From Chrysogorgia sp. JL179-B06 (taxonomy: Eukaryota > Cnidaria > Anthozoa > Scleralcyonacea > Chrysogorgiidae): DNA of 64,000 nt. The stretch spans positions 1,092,501 through 1,156,500 of the forward strand of contig JAYKKM010000415.1 of the NCBI GenBank assembly GCA_035772405.1, written 5' to 3'. Below are positions 1 to 11,310 of the stretch, one piece after another. The notes under the pieces are model-generated. The model ran no database searches, was not told the DNA's origin, and was given only the letters and a program-made list of their open reading frames with translations. Within the stretch, counting starts at the first letter, position 1. The number at the start of each line of letters is the position of its first letter. A program made the position numbers and the translations under genes.

Positions 1-297
1 ACATGACTTATCGGAGAAGGTTGTCTATCTAAACCAAATTTATATTAAACAATTATTAAACCAAATTTAATTTGAATGAAGCATGTACGTGAGTATTTCC
101 AAAAACATGAAACTTGTAGAATTTCAAGTGATTTTGTGTGATAATAACAAAGATATATAACCTCCGATAAGTCATTATGCACGTGTACGTCACACCATTG
201 TCATTTGCATATAATACAAACTGAAATATCTCAAGAACGAAGCAAGGAAACGAAAAACTACAGATCATGTTACTCTGTCATTTCCTGACTTGCCCAC

Positions 298-898
298 AAA
301 TACTCGTCTTCTGGACGATGTTTTTTAGTATCCGCGAGATATTAGGGTTAGTGTAACACTAACCCTAATATTAACTCTTACATTACTTAAATTAAAGGAC
401 ATTGAATGACAACAAAAATTAAGTTTGTCTAATATGAAAGAACTCATAAAATGATAGAGTAACACAACTTTTCTGTATTTTACTTCGTTTTTGAAATATT
501 TCAGTTTGATATGTAAATGAGATGGTCTCTGATGACGTCAGGTGCAGGGTAGAGAATTTTCACTCATTAAAATATTAGTTCAATCTTCAAGTTTGTTCCA
601 CAAATTTACTTGAAAATGTGCGTATAATAACTCCTCGTGATAATGAACGTTGTAAACTTAGCAATCACTGAGATATAAGACATTTTTAATGAGTGAAAAT
701 TCTCTACCCAGCACATAACGTCAGAGACCATTCATTTACATATCAAACAAACTGAAATATTTCAAAAACGAAGTAAAATACGGAAAAGTTGTAAAAGGTG
801 TTATTCTATCATTTTACGAGTTCTTTCATATTAGACAAACTTAATTTTTGTTGCCAATGTCCTTTAACTAAAAAAGATCGTCCAGAAAACGAGTATTT
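298..898. repeat. Palindromic MITE-like element, family A copy 1
   Basis: The ends are inverted copies of each other (AAATACTCGTCTTCTGGACG at the left, its near complement at 878-898). Inside them, arms around 391-480 and 780-867 are again inverted; they share the words TTAAGTTTGTCTAATATGAA and GAGTTCTTTCATATTAGAC. The left arm carries an extra segment of about 55 bp that includes a small palindrome (GGGTTAGTGTAACACTAACC). A second copy of the inner part lies at 50953-51913, and a short relic of the outer end at 36850-36886. No coding capacity is visible. It looks like a non-autonomous DNA element, but I cannot define a target duplication. Confidence 0.6.
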
Positions 899-1652
899 TT
901 TCCTGCTCCAGCAGGATTGGTGAACGGATCTACTAGCTCGAACTGTAAATGTAAATATTCCTCTCGATTATTGATAATAATTAAAGTATTAAATGCTTCA
1001 AATGAACCTCGTTTTAGTTGCTAGTTACAGTCCTCGTCTGCGCGGTTAGATTACCCAGAACCAAAGCAAAACTTGAAGCGAATGGCCCAAATTCGTCTCT
1101 CTACGAGGCAGAAAACCTACTATATCGACTTTAACATAAAGGTTAGTGAACTGTCTTACCTTAGCTAAGGAAATATTTCATTTTGTGGGATTGACTGAAT
1201 TTCTATACAAAGTTATGTCAATAAGCCGGTTAACGTTTACAGTTGAAAATGAAACCAGACAGTGTTTCGCAGTGTTGTTTTGACTTCACTTCTGCTCGTT
1301 AGCTTAATCAAATATGATGTTCAATGCATTGAACTAATAAACAACAGCTATGAAATTGTAAAAAGTCTCGTTAAGTACATGTGGACTTGATATAAAGCCT
1401 CGCTGCCTCGTGTTGTGAACGAAGATCATGAACGTGCATGTTGACATTTGAAAAGTAGCGGATAGTTAGACATCCTAATTTATCCCTAACCACCCGTGCT
1501 GTCCCGCCCCATGCGCACAATCTAATTAGAAGCACAAGAAGCTATACAGTGTAAAAAACTCGTTTAGCGTTCATACTTTATTTCTATCAGTATTTATTTT
1601 AAAATGTGTATAATTTAGTTTTTATTTACATATCAAATAAACAATATTTCGT
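899..1652. other. Intergenic, no gene seen
   Basis: AT-rich sequence without an open frame of note. Its right end, 1560-1650, is T-rich with several TTTATT words. Read on the minus strand these are AATAAA-type polyadenylation signals for the PH-domain gene that ends at 1653. Confidence 0.5.
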
Positions 1653-2537
1653 TCAGTTTCTTAAGGAATACAACCGTCGTCTTGTTGAATGTTCTAACAT
1701 GGACATTATTTTCGAAACGAAGCTCGTCTTCGCGTCACATTTAGTGCACTGTTTCTGCGCGGATAACAACGTAAGGGAATCACGATGCTCGAAGCAATTA
1801 CTTTTAAATTCTTTCTCAGCTACAAACTCATTGTTATTCCATGAGACGAAGGGAAAATCATGAGATATCACATGGACATCTGGCATAGACTTTCGTTTTC
1901 TGCTCTTTGCTTGACGAGCTGTTGTATCGACTTCGATATTAAATACGTTTGTGGTACAGCTATTTAAATGATCATCGTATGATTTTGATCTGCGTAAGGA
2001 ATCATCGCCGTTTGTTTTTCGTCGTTTGCATGACAATGACGGTCCCTCGAGGTTGGTTAAAATGCCTTGGAGATGGCCGACAGCAGTCCGCGCCACGTAG
2101 CTGGCATCTGCAACGGCGTTCAGCGTGGTTTTTGTGCCTTTGTCAAGAGGGGTTAAGCTTCGTGATAAAATGAGCGTTTCTGAATATGCTGTCAGCATGG
2201 CCATCATCCATTCATCTCTCTCTTCCTTTTGACTAAAAGCCAACAAGAAACTGGAAATTGTTCTACTTGTGATCTGCAAGCATGGCAGAGTACAGTGGTT
2301 CAGTTCAATCTCGGCGAGTTTCACTGATGTCAGTTGTTTGAACGATAAAAACGCGAGCGGTTGATTCACGGTGGATTCGTCGGGTTTGGTGGTGTAGTAA
2401 ATCAGACCCTTTTGTGTTAGTATAAAGTACCGCATCTTTGGCCCTTTGACCAACCCACGTTGACACTTGATGAGGTAGCCTTGTTTTATCACAGTCGACT
2501 TATCCCGATAGCCCACCACATCGTTGTCTTGTTCCAT
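1653..2537 (-). CDS. PH-domain protein, single exon
   Basis: An uninterrupted 294-residue frame from an ATG at 2537. Residues about 15-118 form a pleckstrin-homology domain. It opens with KQGYLIKCQRG, has a basic stretch in the first strand-loop-strand where PH domains that bind phosphoinositides place their lysines and arginines, continues with RYFIL, and closes with a helix holding the near-invariant tryptophan (W110 in ERDEWMMAML). The remaining 175 residues match no domain I can name. They contain basic serine clusters (RRSKSYDD, SRKRKSMPD) that could be phosphorylation or nuclear-import sites, and a Cys-x2-Cys pair near residue 265. I see no signal peptide or membrane helix, so it is probably a cytoplasmic or membrane-associated adaptor. 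Lack of introns in an intron-rich genome could mean an old retrocopy. The domain call is firm; the function is unknown. Confidence 0.8.
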   Translation of the reverse strand: MEQDNDVVGYRDKSTVIKQGYLIKCQRGLVKGPKMRYFILTQKGLIYYTTKPDESTVNQPLAFLSFKQLTSVKLAEIELNHCTLPCLQITSRTISSFLLAFSQKEERDEWMMAMLTAYSETLILSRSLTPLDKGTKTTLNAVADASYVARTAVGHLQGILTNLEGPSLSCKRRKTNGDDSLRRSKSYDDHLNSCTTNVFNIEVDTTARQAKSRKRKSMPDVHVISHDFPFVSWNNNEFVAEKEFKSNCFEHRDSLTLLSAQKQCTKCDAKTSFVSKIMSMLEHSTRRRLYSLRN

Positions 2538-3458
2538 TCTTAATAAGTCGCGCGCTGTTTCTGTTAGTAAAGTGAGAAAGACTAGATAATTATAGATGTG
2601 TTGATTCTCTCTCTGATTCGAAGTAGCTTGTTGACAATATGATATGGGACTAAACAGTAAACCATGCGTTGCACGATTTTATAAGTGTTGTATGACGCCG
2701 AGATAAGCGTCGTTTATCCCAAATAAGGTCATTTGGAACCCGCTAGCCTGTCACATGTCCTCAGAATAAGCGTACGTAGGGTGTGCATTTTTAATTCACA
2801 GGAAATATTATAATCTAGAAAATAAACAAAAAATGAAAATATTTAACAGGAAATACTCTTGAAGTTATGCGTTAAACGTGGTCTATTGAGTTTATAACAT
2901 GCATGCATTTGGTATGAATTAAGAAATCAATGGGCATAATAAGAAATGAGAATCCAGGTCATCTCGTACGATATTGTGGTTTCATTTATTCATTTTGGAA
3001 TTTTATTTTGCCATCTGGTTCACGTCTGGAACTTTCGAACAAACTTGAATGATGACGTCACAACATGACCTAATATCAACAGCATGATGGCTCCTTCTAT
3101 ATATATACAATGATATATAATATTTCCGCATTAATTTCCCTCGTCTTTAGAAAATTGACATGTTCACCCGACTTAGTGCTCAGAAATTGCTGTTAAAAAT
3201 AAATGTGATTGCCCAGTTTGATGCAAATAGTTGATTGTGAAAAAGCAAATATAATATTGATATCTTCATCCGACAACCGGCGCCACGTCGATCAAAATCG
3301 GTTATTCTGGGCTCTCACACTTTCCAAATTATAAAACATGGTCGAAACAAATTACTTCTACAATTAACAAAAGAAGCTGAAGCGTACTCAAATGTTTCTT
3401 CAACTTTGTTTTTGTGTCTAGGACTGTTGTCTAGTTTCTGTTTCTTCTGCAGCTGAAA
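2538..3458. other. Upstream region of the PH gene, no other gene seen
   Basis: AT-rich sequence that should include the promoter of the minus-strand PH gene. No TATA box stands out at the expected distance and I find no repeat with clear borders. Confidence 0.4.
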
Positions 3459-3782
3459 TTACATCCTAGTATTGCGGAGCCTTTGAACGTAACCGAAGTG
3501 CTTCAGTTGTCCGTTTATATTTTGAGAAAACAATTGAAAAACAGCACATAAAAAGTAAATGGTTCGTCCGATAATGAGTAGACTACAAAATAGTCCAAAA
3601 AATGAGTTTTCAAACCTAGAGTACTGTTTTCGACTTTCGTCGACACAGCTGCAATTTTCAACATATTTCAAATCACGTGAGATATGACTCAGCCGTGATC
3701 TGTTAGTTGATAAAGTTGAAGTATTATCAGATAGCTTTAGTAATTGAGCTGGCTGTAGAACAGGCTTCGTATATATAGACAC
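3459..3782 (-). CDS. Possible small membrane protein, unsupported ORF
   Basis: A 107-residue frame with no recognisable family. Residues about 61-85 (FFGLFCSLLIIGRTIYFLCA and following) could form one membrane helix, and the N-terminal half is polar and Ser/Thr-rich. It lies upstream of, and on the same strand as, the PH gene. No splice context or codon signal separates it from chance, and it may be only an open stretch of non-coding DNA. Confidence 0.2.
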   Translation of the reverse strand: MSIYTKPVLQPAQLLKLSDNTSTLSTNRSRLSHISRDLKYVENCSCVDESRKQYSRFENSFFGLFCSLLIIGRTIYFLCAVFQLFSQNINGQLKHFGYVQRLRNTRM

Positions 3783-4189
3783 TTCAACTTTTATAGAAGC
3801 CTTGTTGAACTGACGAGTAGTATAATGACTAAGCAGAAAGATTATTCAGCTTGAAGGCTCGATCCGAACAGTACTCGACTCTGTACCAACAAGTCAAACC
3901 GAACTCCCTTGCACCATGCTTTACAAGAACCGATTTTGACTTTGACCGCCGTTGATTCCTGTAAATAAGATATTCGTTATTAGAAGGGAAAGCGTCAAGT
4001 CTTTAAAAACAAAACTCGACGTTGACAACCCCAAATAACTATTAATAAGCTTGTGGTCAGCTATACACCATGTCCTATATATTATATATCAGTGTAACCT
4101 ATACGTGCATGTGTCAGCTATACAACTCTATGACTATATAGCCAAATATAGCTGAGGGTATACTATCATTATACAGATATGTTGCCAAT

Positions 4190-4842
4190 GTCGTTGCGGT
4201 TTACCAGGTACTTGTCCACCACACCTGCCTGAATATGCACAAACGTTATTAGCATGGCAAAAGTTATATAAAGTAACACAATTTTACGGTTTACCTTTCC
4301 CGCTTGCAAGAGGAAGTTTAATTATCCACAGTGAAGAGTTTAATAAAATAGCATATTGGTCATATTAAGTAAAATTGCTCGGCTCTGTATTGTTCGATTG
4401 TTATCACACAGCCTAGAACATTCTGGACGCAGCGGAACTGACGCCGCCATATCAGTCGTATATCTGAGTGACTTCACAAGCACTATTATCGCTGTTTTAA
4501 AATTCTGTATTACGTTCAGTAAATTGATAAGGTTAGAGGGCCAAAACTTTGAGTGGATTATAGTGGATATTATATATAGGACGATATTAATCGTAGGACT
4601 TATATGAAGGCTCATTGCGAAAATACAACACCACAATAAGGCTTTCTGTATAGGATCCGAGAGTTCCACCAATGTCCATCAACCCTTGAAATGCAAAATT
4701 ATATGTATAGCAACAGACAAACACGGACCCGTTGTTGCCTTAGCTTTACTTGGCAACAATATTAACGAGATTATTATAATTAGGAAGCAGTCTTATGACG
4801 CAGCTAGTGATCTTACTGATGAAACTTTATCTCAAACGTAAA
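4190..4842 (+). pseudogene. Frame-broken coding-like stretch, unknown family
   Basis: Three successive plus-strand frames look protein-like although each is closed by a stop. About 4190-4363 reads GLPGTCPPHLPEYAQTLLAW and ends in YWSY-stop. About 4371-4605 reads SLEHSGRSGTDAAISVVYLS and ends in ILIVGLI-stop. About 4608-4842 reads KCKIICIATDKHGPVVALAL and ends in DETLSQT-stop. The frame changes within a few bases of each stop, as expected of a decayed single-exon gene with two frameshifts or of three short exons. I do not recognise the protein. The composition (hydrophobic runs, a late Lys-His-Gly-Pro motif) argues against chance, but only weakly. Confidence 0.3.
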
Positions 4843-7383
4843 TACAATTTGAATCAACAACTTTATCACATATGAATTAAGAAATAGAAAACGTTTTCTG
4901 TTTTTACATACAGTTATAGAAACACGAGTGGAAGTTGGGAGAACGAGAAATTAGTGGGAACACGAGCCCGTACGGCGAGTGTTTCCACGCTATTTCGAGT
5001 TCTCGCAAACTTTCACGAGTGTTTCTATAACGTATGGGAACACGGAAAGATGTTTTCTATTTCTTTTATAAAATAACACTGAGGAAATAAGTAATAAGAC
5101 TCTTTTATTCAAATGATGAAAATATACATTCTCCTTACTCACGCTAGACAGCGTCGTCGGCTGAACATAAACGAATATAACATAAACGAAAAATGAACAT
5201 AAACGAAAAATGAACATAAACGCTCTTAACTGTGAAGAAAAGCATCCAATCTTCTCGTTTTTCTTCTTGTTGGCTGTCACAGAACATATTTATCGACATT
5301 TTAGCTGTTTGTGAGCAAAGGTTCGTCTTACAGTCCATTTTATAAAAATGGCGGGAAAAAACCATTATAGAAACACGGCTTTCAGCCAATCAGCGCGTGC
5401 GTTTTTAATTTGTTATTTTATAAACCACTCTTGTAAACTGTGAATTTCACCTTCTAACGAAGGACCTTTGCCACCATCCTTATAAAATTATCGATTCGTA
5501 TTTCTTATATGTACGCAGAACAACATGTTTATCAGTTAACTCTTGTACATTGTGAATGTCGTTAGTTTTAGCCATATACGAGACTGCACAACCTCCGCTG
5601 TGACTTTGACTTCAATATTTCTGCAATTTTACACAATATCATAACTGCCTTGGATTTCGAGGCAGCACTTCCCTTGCGATAGTAACTTCTAGTATAATTC
5701 CTGAATACACAACGCAACCGAAAAAATTGCTAACCTAAATTATTTAATTATAGCCACGTTCACAGTCAACAATGACACGGTAAAATCACCAGCTAGAATT
5801 TTCATAATTTACATTGTCAACATGGTCAACATTGTCAAAATTCTTCAAGTGATTTAAATTTAAACCAACAAACGTTTCGTAGTCTAACATCATGACGTCA
5901 CTTGAAACAATCGCGAAACGACAAAGACAAAATACACGCTGCCAACTCAATTACTCGTTAGAAAATGAATACATGCCCATGCAGTTATGGTTTAGATAAT
6001 ACCAGAGCAGTGAGCTCTATACATATATATGGAGCTTGCTGGACCATAGGTGCTCTGGGGCACTCTGGGGTAAGACAATAAACACCTATCTGGGGTAAGA
6101 CATTCATTACACACAGCTAGGGGCGGATGAAGCATGTGCGAGGGGGGGGGGCGTCTGCCCCCTTCCTTGTTGACCCCCTTGTGTTGTAAGCGTTCTCAAC
6201 ATCTATTCACAATATAGTAGTTCATGAACATGTGTAATATTAAACAGATGTAAGTTGAACAGTTTCATAAAAATGTAGTTGAACATAAAGACTAGAAATA
6301 CGTTTCTCAATAACCCCTCGCTCGCCTGTGCTATTTTTAGAGTTCATTCTAACCCCCCATATATGGATGGTCATATATAATAATGTTTACTCCATGCTGT
6401 GATTGGTCAGCTTGCCGGTCTCGATAAGGCTATGGCGACCGCGGAATGACGTCAGTAACTAATGAGAATTTGCATTAAAGAGTGAGTGTCAACCGTCGTG
6501 CATTGCGCGTTTGTGTTTTTCTTTCCGTGCCAACTTGATGTGGTATAAATACTTCGGAAATTCGCCTTGTCTTTTCAGAAAACCCTACAGAGGCTTTCTT
6601 ATTCATCCACAATCCAAATACATCGACTTGGAACCTGATTTTTTTGTTTGAACCTCGTCACTTGGTCTTGCACGCGTCGCGTCAGTCAAGGCTGACATAA
6701 TTCGAAACGAAAGTCAAGAAAACGTTGAGTTTTGTGAAAAATGCAGAAATAATTACTTTCTAAGGTATATCTTCTTTCAATTAAAAGACAAAATGAATAA
6801 TTTATATCAAGGATTGGCAAGATATTTACGGATGCATCGTAATTATCCAAAATATAAGCAATTGTTTCTGAATTATTTTATAAAAATAATAGAATACGTT
6901 TGAAAAAACACGATTAAAACCCTCGGGAAGTAATAAAAACACTCGAGAAGTTGGAAAGCACTTGCACTTCTCCATCGCGTCACTCGTATAGTGTAGTCTA
7001 AATCAGCTTCATAGAGATCGACATCGGTTTCTGAGTTCAGTTCAGTCGAATGCTTGACAATAGCTCGCTATTGTACCCCAAAAATACTTTTAAATGAAAG
7101 GCATTTAAGTATAATGTTTAGAAATGTTAATAGTTTTACGGTGTCTGCTCTTGTACTCGAGAAATAACGTTTTCATTCTCGTCTGGCGACACAATACAGT
7201 AATTACAATATACAAAGAACATAAATGTGAAGGTACTCATTAATAATATATGTACAAGACAATTAATTAATTTAGACTAAACAACATTATGGTTTCTGCA
7301 GGGAGAATGAAAATAAATTGTGAAGGTATCAGGGTTATAGAGTTTGATCTTGGATAAGTTACCCTTACTACTATCACAAAAAT
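4843..7383. other. Gene-free AT-rich region with inverted repeats
   Basis: No convincing exon. At 4912-5032 an inverted repeat pairs ATAGAAACACGAGTGGAAG with its near complement around CACTCGTGTTTCTATAACG; related half-copies recur at 5060-5090 and 5362-5420, suggesting a degenerate MITE. A G-run of ten lies at about 6142-6151. A promoter-like cluster at 6402-6551 is listed separately. Confidence 0.45.
6402..6551 (+). promoter_or_regulatory. Promoter-like cluster without an assigned gene
   Basis: An inverted CCAAT box (ATTGG, 6402-6406), a perfect cAMP-response element (TGACGTCA, 6447-6454) and a TATA-like word (TATAAATA, 6544-6551) follow one another in promoter order on the plus strand. 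I could not find a coding exon downstream before 7.9 kb, so the transcript, if any, may be non-coding, or the cluster may be chance. Confidence 0.22.
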
Positions 7384-7852
7384 TAGGACTGGATCGAGGT
7401 TCTGTTGTTACAAAAATGAAGCCAACAGCGGCCATATTGGAGTGACCACCTAAGGAGTACTGTGGTATCACAGACATGTTGGGGAGGATTCTGCCATTTA
7501 CTATTTAATGTATAACTGTCTAACCAATATATATCCTTCGCTTTAAATATCAGAATTCTGCCTTTCCTCTCCGATTCGCCACTGTATTAAAATGAGGTCA
7601 CTCCAATATGGCCGCCGTTGGCTCTAATTATCCAGTGAGAGAAGCCTAATATGAGACGTCAAGGTTGAAGTTTTTATGTTAACAAAGAAAATATATTGGC
7701 CAGACACTAAACCTATTTCGCGAGCGTCACAGTTTAATTTGCTTGCAAACTCGTAGCTTCTGATGATCTCTCGTCAATTTGCATTATCAAGTATGCAGGC
7801 TTCAAAATCAGCACATCAAATACAATAGAAAGCTCAATCCAGCCCGTGGTTA
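7384..7852 (-). repeat. Dispersed repeat, copy in opposite orientation at 28785
   Basis: The word series GGCTTCTCTCACTGGATAAT, AGAGCCAACGGCGGCCAT and TTTGATGTGCTGATTTTGAAG on the minus strand here recurs on the plus strand at 28785-29050. The outer part (CTGGATCGAGG and a match to ATGAAGCC) recurs at 29220-29270. Terminal pieces containing GCGGCCATATTGG face each other at 7420-7440 and 7605-7620, so this is probably a palindromic non-autonomous element. No coding content is seen. Confidence 0.5.
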
Positions 7853-7965
7853 CCCTCAAGCAATTTGTTCTCAGTCTCCTGGCAGAAACCTACTTTTGAC
7901 GGGTTACGACCTCGTCGCATGGCTAATTTCGTATACGTCAGTGCTCTGATTGATGACTGGCAGGG

Positions 7966-10765
7966 TCACAAAACACAACGCGGCGCATGTCTATTACTGT
8001 TGTCCATCTCGTAAGTTTCGCTAGCAACAACAGCTAAATGCCGTCTTACAGGGAGCACCTTAAGAAGCTGTGTTTTAAAGTGTTTTCGATGCTCGGTATT
8101 TGAAAAATCAAGAAATGATTTCTGCCTCAGAGCTTTTGGCAGTTTCTTTAAAGAGACGCCCGCATCAATTACTATCAACACAATCGTTGCTTTACTGGAA
8201 TTCTTTGATTCAATTTCTTTGTGCATCGCAATCTGTAGTTCCTGCATACAGTAACGACTCTCCAAGTAATTATTGGACATAATGATTAAAGTCTTTCCAC
8301 TGCAATACACCGAGTCCGCCATATTGTCTATGACAGTTCTTCCTATTTCCCAGTCTCTTTGATGAAGACACACGGTGAGATCAAAAGGCGGTTGTTCTAA
8401 TGTCTCGCAAAGATGTTTGACCCAAAGGAAATCCTTACTACTATACGAGATGAACACATCCCAGTACATCTCGTCTGGACATTGATCTAAAACGATTGAA
8501 GCACGACGAAGTACTGAAGTTAGTTTAGAATCCTTGGCGTATTTGTGTTGTAATAGTGCTCTCATTAAATATCATACAGCACAATATCATCATATGCTTA
8601 CCAACATTAGTAAATCTTCGATGAGCTTTATAACGACGTCTTTTGAACCAGATGATTATAAATATCCAGGCAAGAAGAAAACAAACACACACTGGTACCG
8701 TAATTGCGACAGCGATGAGATCTTTATTGTTGCGTTGTTTATCTAGACAAGGGAATGAAATGAGGAGATACAACAACGCAGCTGTATACCTAAGATGGCT
8801 TGTAAGCATGATCATGCTAAGGAATAATGATATGTCGGAGGGACAGACAGACGCAGACAGACACAGACAGACAGACAATCCTAGACAGAGACAGACAGAC
8901 AGACAGACAATCCTAGACACAAACAGACATACAATCCTAGACACAGACAGACAATCCTAGACAGACACAGACAGACAGACAATCCTAGACAGACAGACAA
9001 TCCTAGACAGACACAGACAGACAATCCTAGACAGACACAGACAGACAATCCTAGACAGACACAGACAGACAATCCTAGACAGACAGACAATCTTAGACAG
9101 ACAGACAGACAGATAATCCTAAACAGACACAGACAGACAATCCTAGACAGACACAGACAGACAATCCTAGACAGACACAGACAGACAATCCTAGACAGAC
9201 AGACAATCCAAGACAGACAGACAATCCAAGACAGACAATCAGAGACAGACGGACAATCCCGGACAGAGACAGACAGACAGACAATCCCGGACAGACAGTT
9301 AGACGGACGGACGGAAAGAGAAACAGATAAGCACAGGGAATTTTCTAGTTACTTACCTTGTATGATAAGTGAGACATTTGATTGTTGTATTTGATATATA
9401 ACTAATCGCCCTTTAAGCATCATCGTGTAAACTCCTTCGTCATTTTTTGTCGCCGTATTATTGTTAACCAATGTAGCTTGATCTTTGATGTTCATCTCTG
9501 AAGACATTCTATCCCAAGTCGTAGTTCCCCATGGCTTTCTTGCAATTTCTCTTCTTTGGGTTTTATTTCTGCCGAACGGTGTAAAACTAATCTCGATGAG
9601 AACGTTCTTGTGTGATTCATTGTGCCTCCACACCAGGTTTGGTATGTGTGAGCCAATTGTTATCACGATTACTTTGCTCGGTTCTCGAGTAAATCCAGTA
9701 CCTGAATCGTGAAACATCTTCATATCGTTGGTTATTATGCATTTTTACGCTGATCTTGATTATACTATCTTGATTTTTACGCTACTCTGGCTTTAAAAAG
9801 TTTTTTGAACGTAACTTTAAAAGTTACTGTCCATGACCCAATGTTTCGACACTCCAATCTAGCGTCTTCATCAGGGGTGATCGTTGTAAAGTTAGGATCC
9901 CTATTTATACCTTCATAGAACCGATGATGACGTTATCTATTAACAAGATGCAAATAAGCTTCTGTAATAGACCACCGTCATCGCGATTCAATGGGGCGTG
10001 GGCGCTATTGATATGCCAAGTCTCCAGACAATGATGGATTATGATTGCTTGTTAGCATGCAGTTCATCTGATAATCGCTATAAACTATGTGCTATAGAGA
10101 AAGGTTTCCGCGCGGGGCGACTGAAAACTAACTGCCTCAAGCCAAGTTAGCAGCGCAGGAGACTAAAAACTGACCACTCGAGGGTTGGCAATTCCTAGAA
10201 TTGAGTGTCGAATTTTTCATTTCATAAATTCCTCGTGTAGCGGAGAGAGTTGCATCATGCCTGTTCATTCATAACTCAGAAAATTTACAGGAACAAAACT
10301 CTAACCATAACCCAAATAAAAACTCAAGTCCTAACTCTGAAATACTAACCTATAACTATGATTCAATGCTGCAAAACTCAATGTCCGCTACCCTATGATC
10401 TACCCAATTTATCATCATAACACGCGTTTGTATACCTTGCACGGTAAGATCAACAGATGAATTTCTACTTCCTTGCGGACATCTCAACACCATTTCGATG
10501 ATTGCGTTAAAAGAACCTGTCAATCGAAATGGAAACGCGAGCGTAGCTTGATCTTTGATATCGATCATTCCTTCAGCTTTCACATTCCAAGAATTATTAT
10601 AAATCTTTTCTGCTAACTGTTCCTGTTTGCCGTATGAATAGTAAATTGTAATGTTCATAATCACATTCATATCTGAACCATTGTGTTTCCACACCATGTC
10701 AGGGATTTTTGATCCACTTGTTACGGTCCTGTGTTTCTGTGGTTCCTTGGTAAAGATAACTTCAC
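7966..10765 (-). CDS. IL-1R-like receptor: Ig-like repeats, membrane helix, TIR domain (5' end missing)
   Basis: Four minus-strand exons join with GT/AG and matching phases: 10765-10436, 9701-9357, 8742-8602 and 8558-7966, giving at least 468 residues. The first two exons are homologous to each other and Ig-like: each has an IPN/IPD-(L/M)VW(R/K)HN strand and an IKDQATL motif, with several N-glycosylation sites. The third exon encodes one membrane helix (IAVAITVPVCVCFLLAWIFI) followed by the basic stop-transfer KRRRYKAHRR. The last encodes a TIR domain: box 1 WDVFISYSSKDF, box 2 CLHQRDWEIGRTV, then a box-3-like FLDF. Ig plus membrane helix plus TIR is the IL-1 receptor layout; cnidarians have such receptors in innate immunity, signalling through MyD88-type adaptors. 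Box 2 has Glu where RDxxPG receptors have Pro. The signal-peptide exon was not found. The intron at 8743-9356 holds a long minisatellite and that at 9702-10435 a Penelope fragment. Confidence 0.85.
8843..9318. repeat. Minisatellite of CAGA and AATCCTAGACAGACA units
   Basis: About 475 bp built from the tetramer CAGA and a longer unit (ACAATCCTAGACAGACACAG and shorter variants), lying wholly in the receptor intron 8743-9356. The open frames through it (repeating CLGLSV) are artefacts of repetition. Unit length varies between 12 and 24 bp, typical of replication slippage. Confidence 0.9.
9770..10035 (-). mobile_element. 5'-truncated Penelope-like element 3' end, copy 1
   Basis: Minus-strand sequence collinear with the copy at 32380-32635: the coding remnant for IDSAHAPLN-type residues (10010-9990), a 3' untranslated part, a hammerhead core and the terminal block ending AAAGCCAGAGTAGCG. 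The 5' breakpoint is near 10035. It lies in the intron between the two Ig exons of the receptor, in the same orientation as the gene. Confidence 0.75.
9836..9878 (-). ncRNA. Hammerhead ribozyme, Penelope family 1, copy 1
   Basis: Minus strand: helix-I strand ACCC (9878-9875), core CTGATGA (9874-9868), a stem-loop II that pairs apart from one G-T wobble from a GACGCT arm, core GAAAC (9847-9843), then the cleavage-side strand GGGT. The helix-III word is ACAT instead of the palindromic ACGT of the sister copies, so cleavage may be weakened. Confidence 0.7.
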
Positions 10766-10924
10766 CTATCGTAAGAGTCGAAGATTACTGATTCAAATTC
10801 GGTTTGAAGTTATTGTCAAGCAGTATCAGACAAGCCTATATGCCGTGGCACAACGGCCATTTCTGGAGCATGTCCATGCATTGTCCTCTCTAAACACACT
10901 GAACATATTGCCGACCAATGTGAG
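10766..10924. other. Upstream of the first visible receptor exon
   Basis: The acceptor of the first Ig exon is at 10766-10767 (minus strand). A short leader exon must lie further right, but no frame with a clear signal peptide and donor could be picked out among the repeats that follow. Confidence 0.4.
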
Positions 10925-11310
10925 ATGCTGAGCTACATACTAATGAGCTACATGCTGAGCTACATGGACTAAAATTATGAGTGATTGTTACGTATGTGTA
11001 CAACCTGTAACCTTCTGACGACCAGTGAGATGCTCTAACCATTGAGCTACATGGACTAAGATGATGAGTGAACGTTATATGTGTAACCTGTAACCTTCTG
11101 ATGACTTAACTATTGAGCTACATGGACTAAGATGATGAGTGAAGGTTACATGTGTGTACAACCTGTAACCTTCTGATGACAGAGATATGCTCTATACTAT
11201 TGAGCTACATGGACTAAGATGATGAAAGGTTACATATATGTGTACAACCTGTAATCTTCTGATGAATAGTGAGATACTTAAGCTACATGGACTAAGATGG
11301 TAGAACGTTT
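10925..11310 (-). repeat. Tandem array of tRNA-like SINE heads
   Basis: Five to six copies of a unit of about 60-75 bp. Read on the minus strand each contains GTAGCTCAATGGTTAGAGCA-like sequence, a good tRNA box A, followed by CTCACTGGTC and AGAAGGTTACAGGTTG, a weaker box B. The spacing resembles a tRNA-derived SINE promoter, but the units are repeated head to tail without the usual tail. Copies differ in length and several have lost box A. Confidence 0.6.

Noticed and set aside
343..370. Telomere-like CCCTAA/TTAGGG words
   Set aside because: Only one copy per strand, in a small palindrome; not a telomere array.
1653..2537. PH gene as part of a transposon
   Set aside because: No inverted or direct repeats flank it within 1 kb; the single exon alone is not evidence of mobility.
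8881..9284. Minus-strand frames of repeated CLGLSV residues
   Set aside because: They run wholly through the CAGA/AATCCTAGACAGA minisatellite in an intron; the periodic sequence keeps the frame open.
8843..9318. CRISPR-like array
   Set aside because: There are direct repeats but no unique spacers of constant length, and the genome is eukaryotic; it is a minisatellite.
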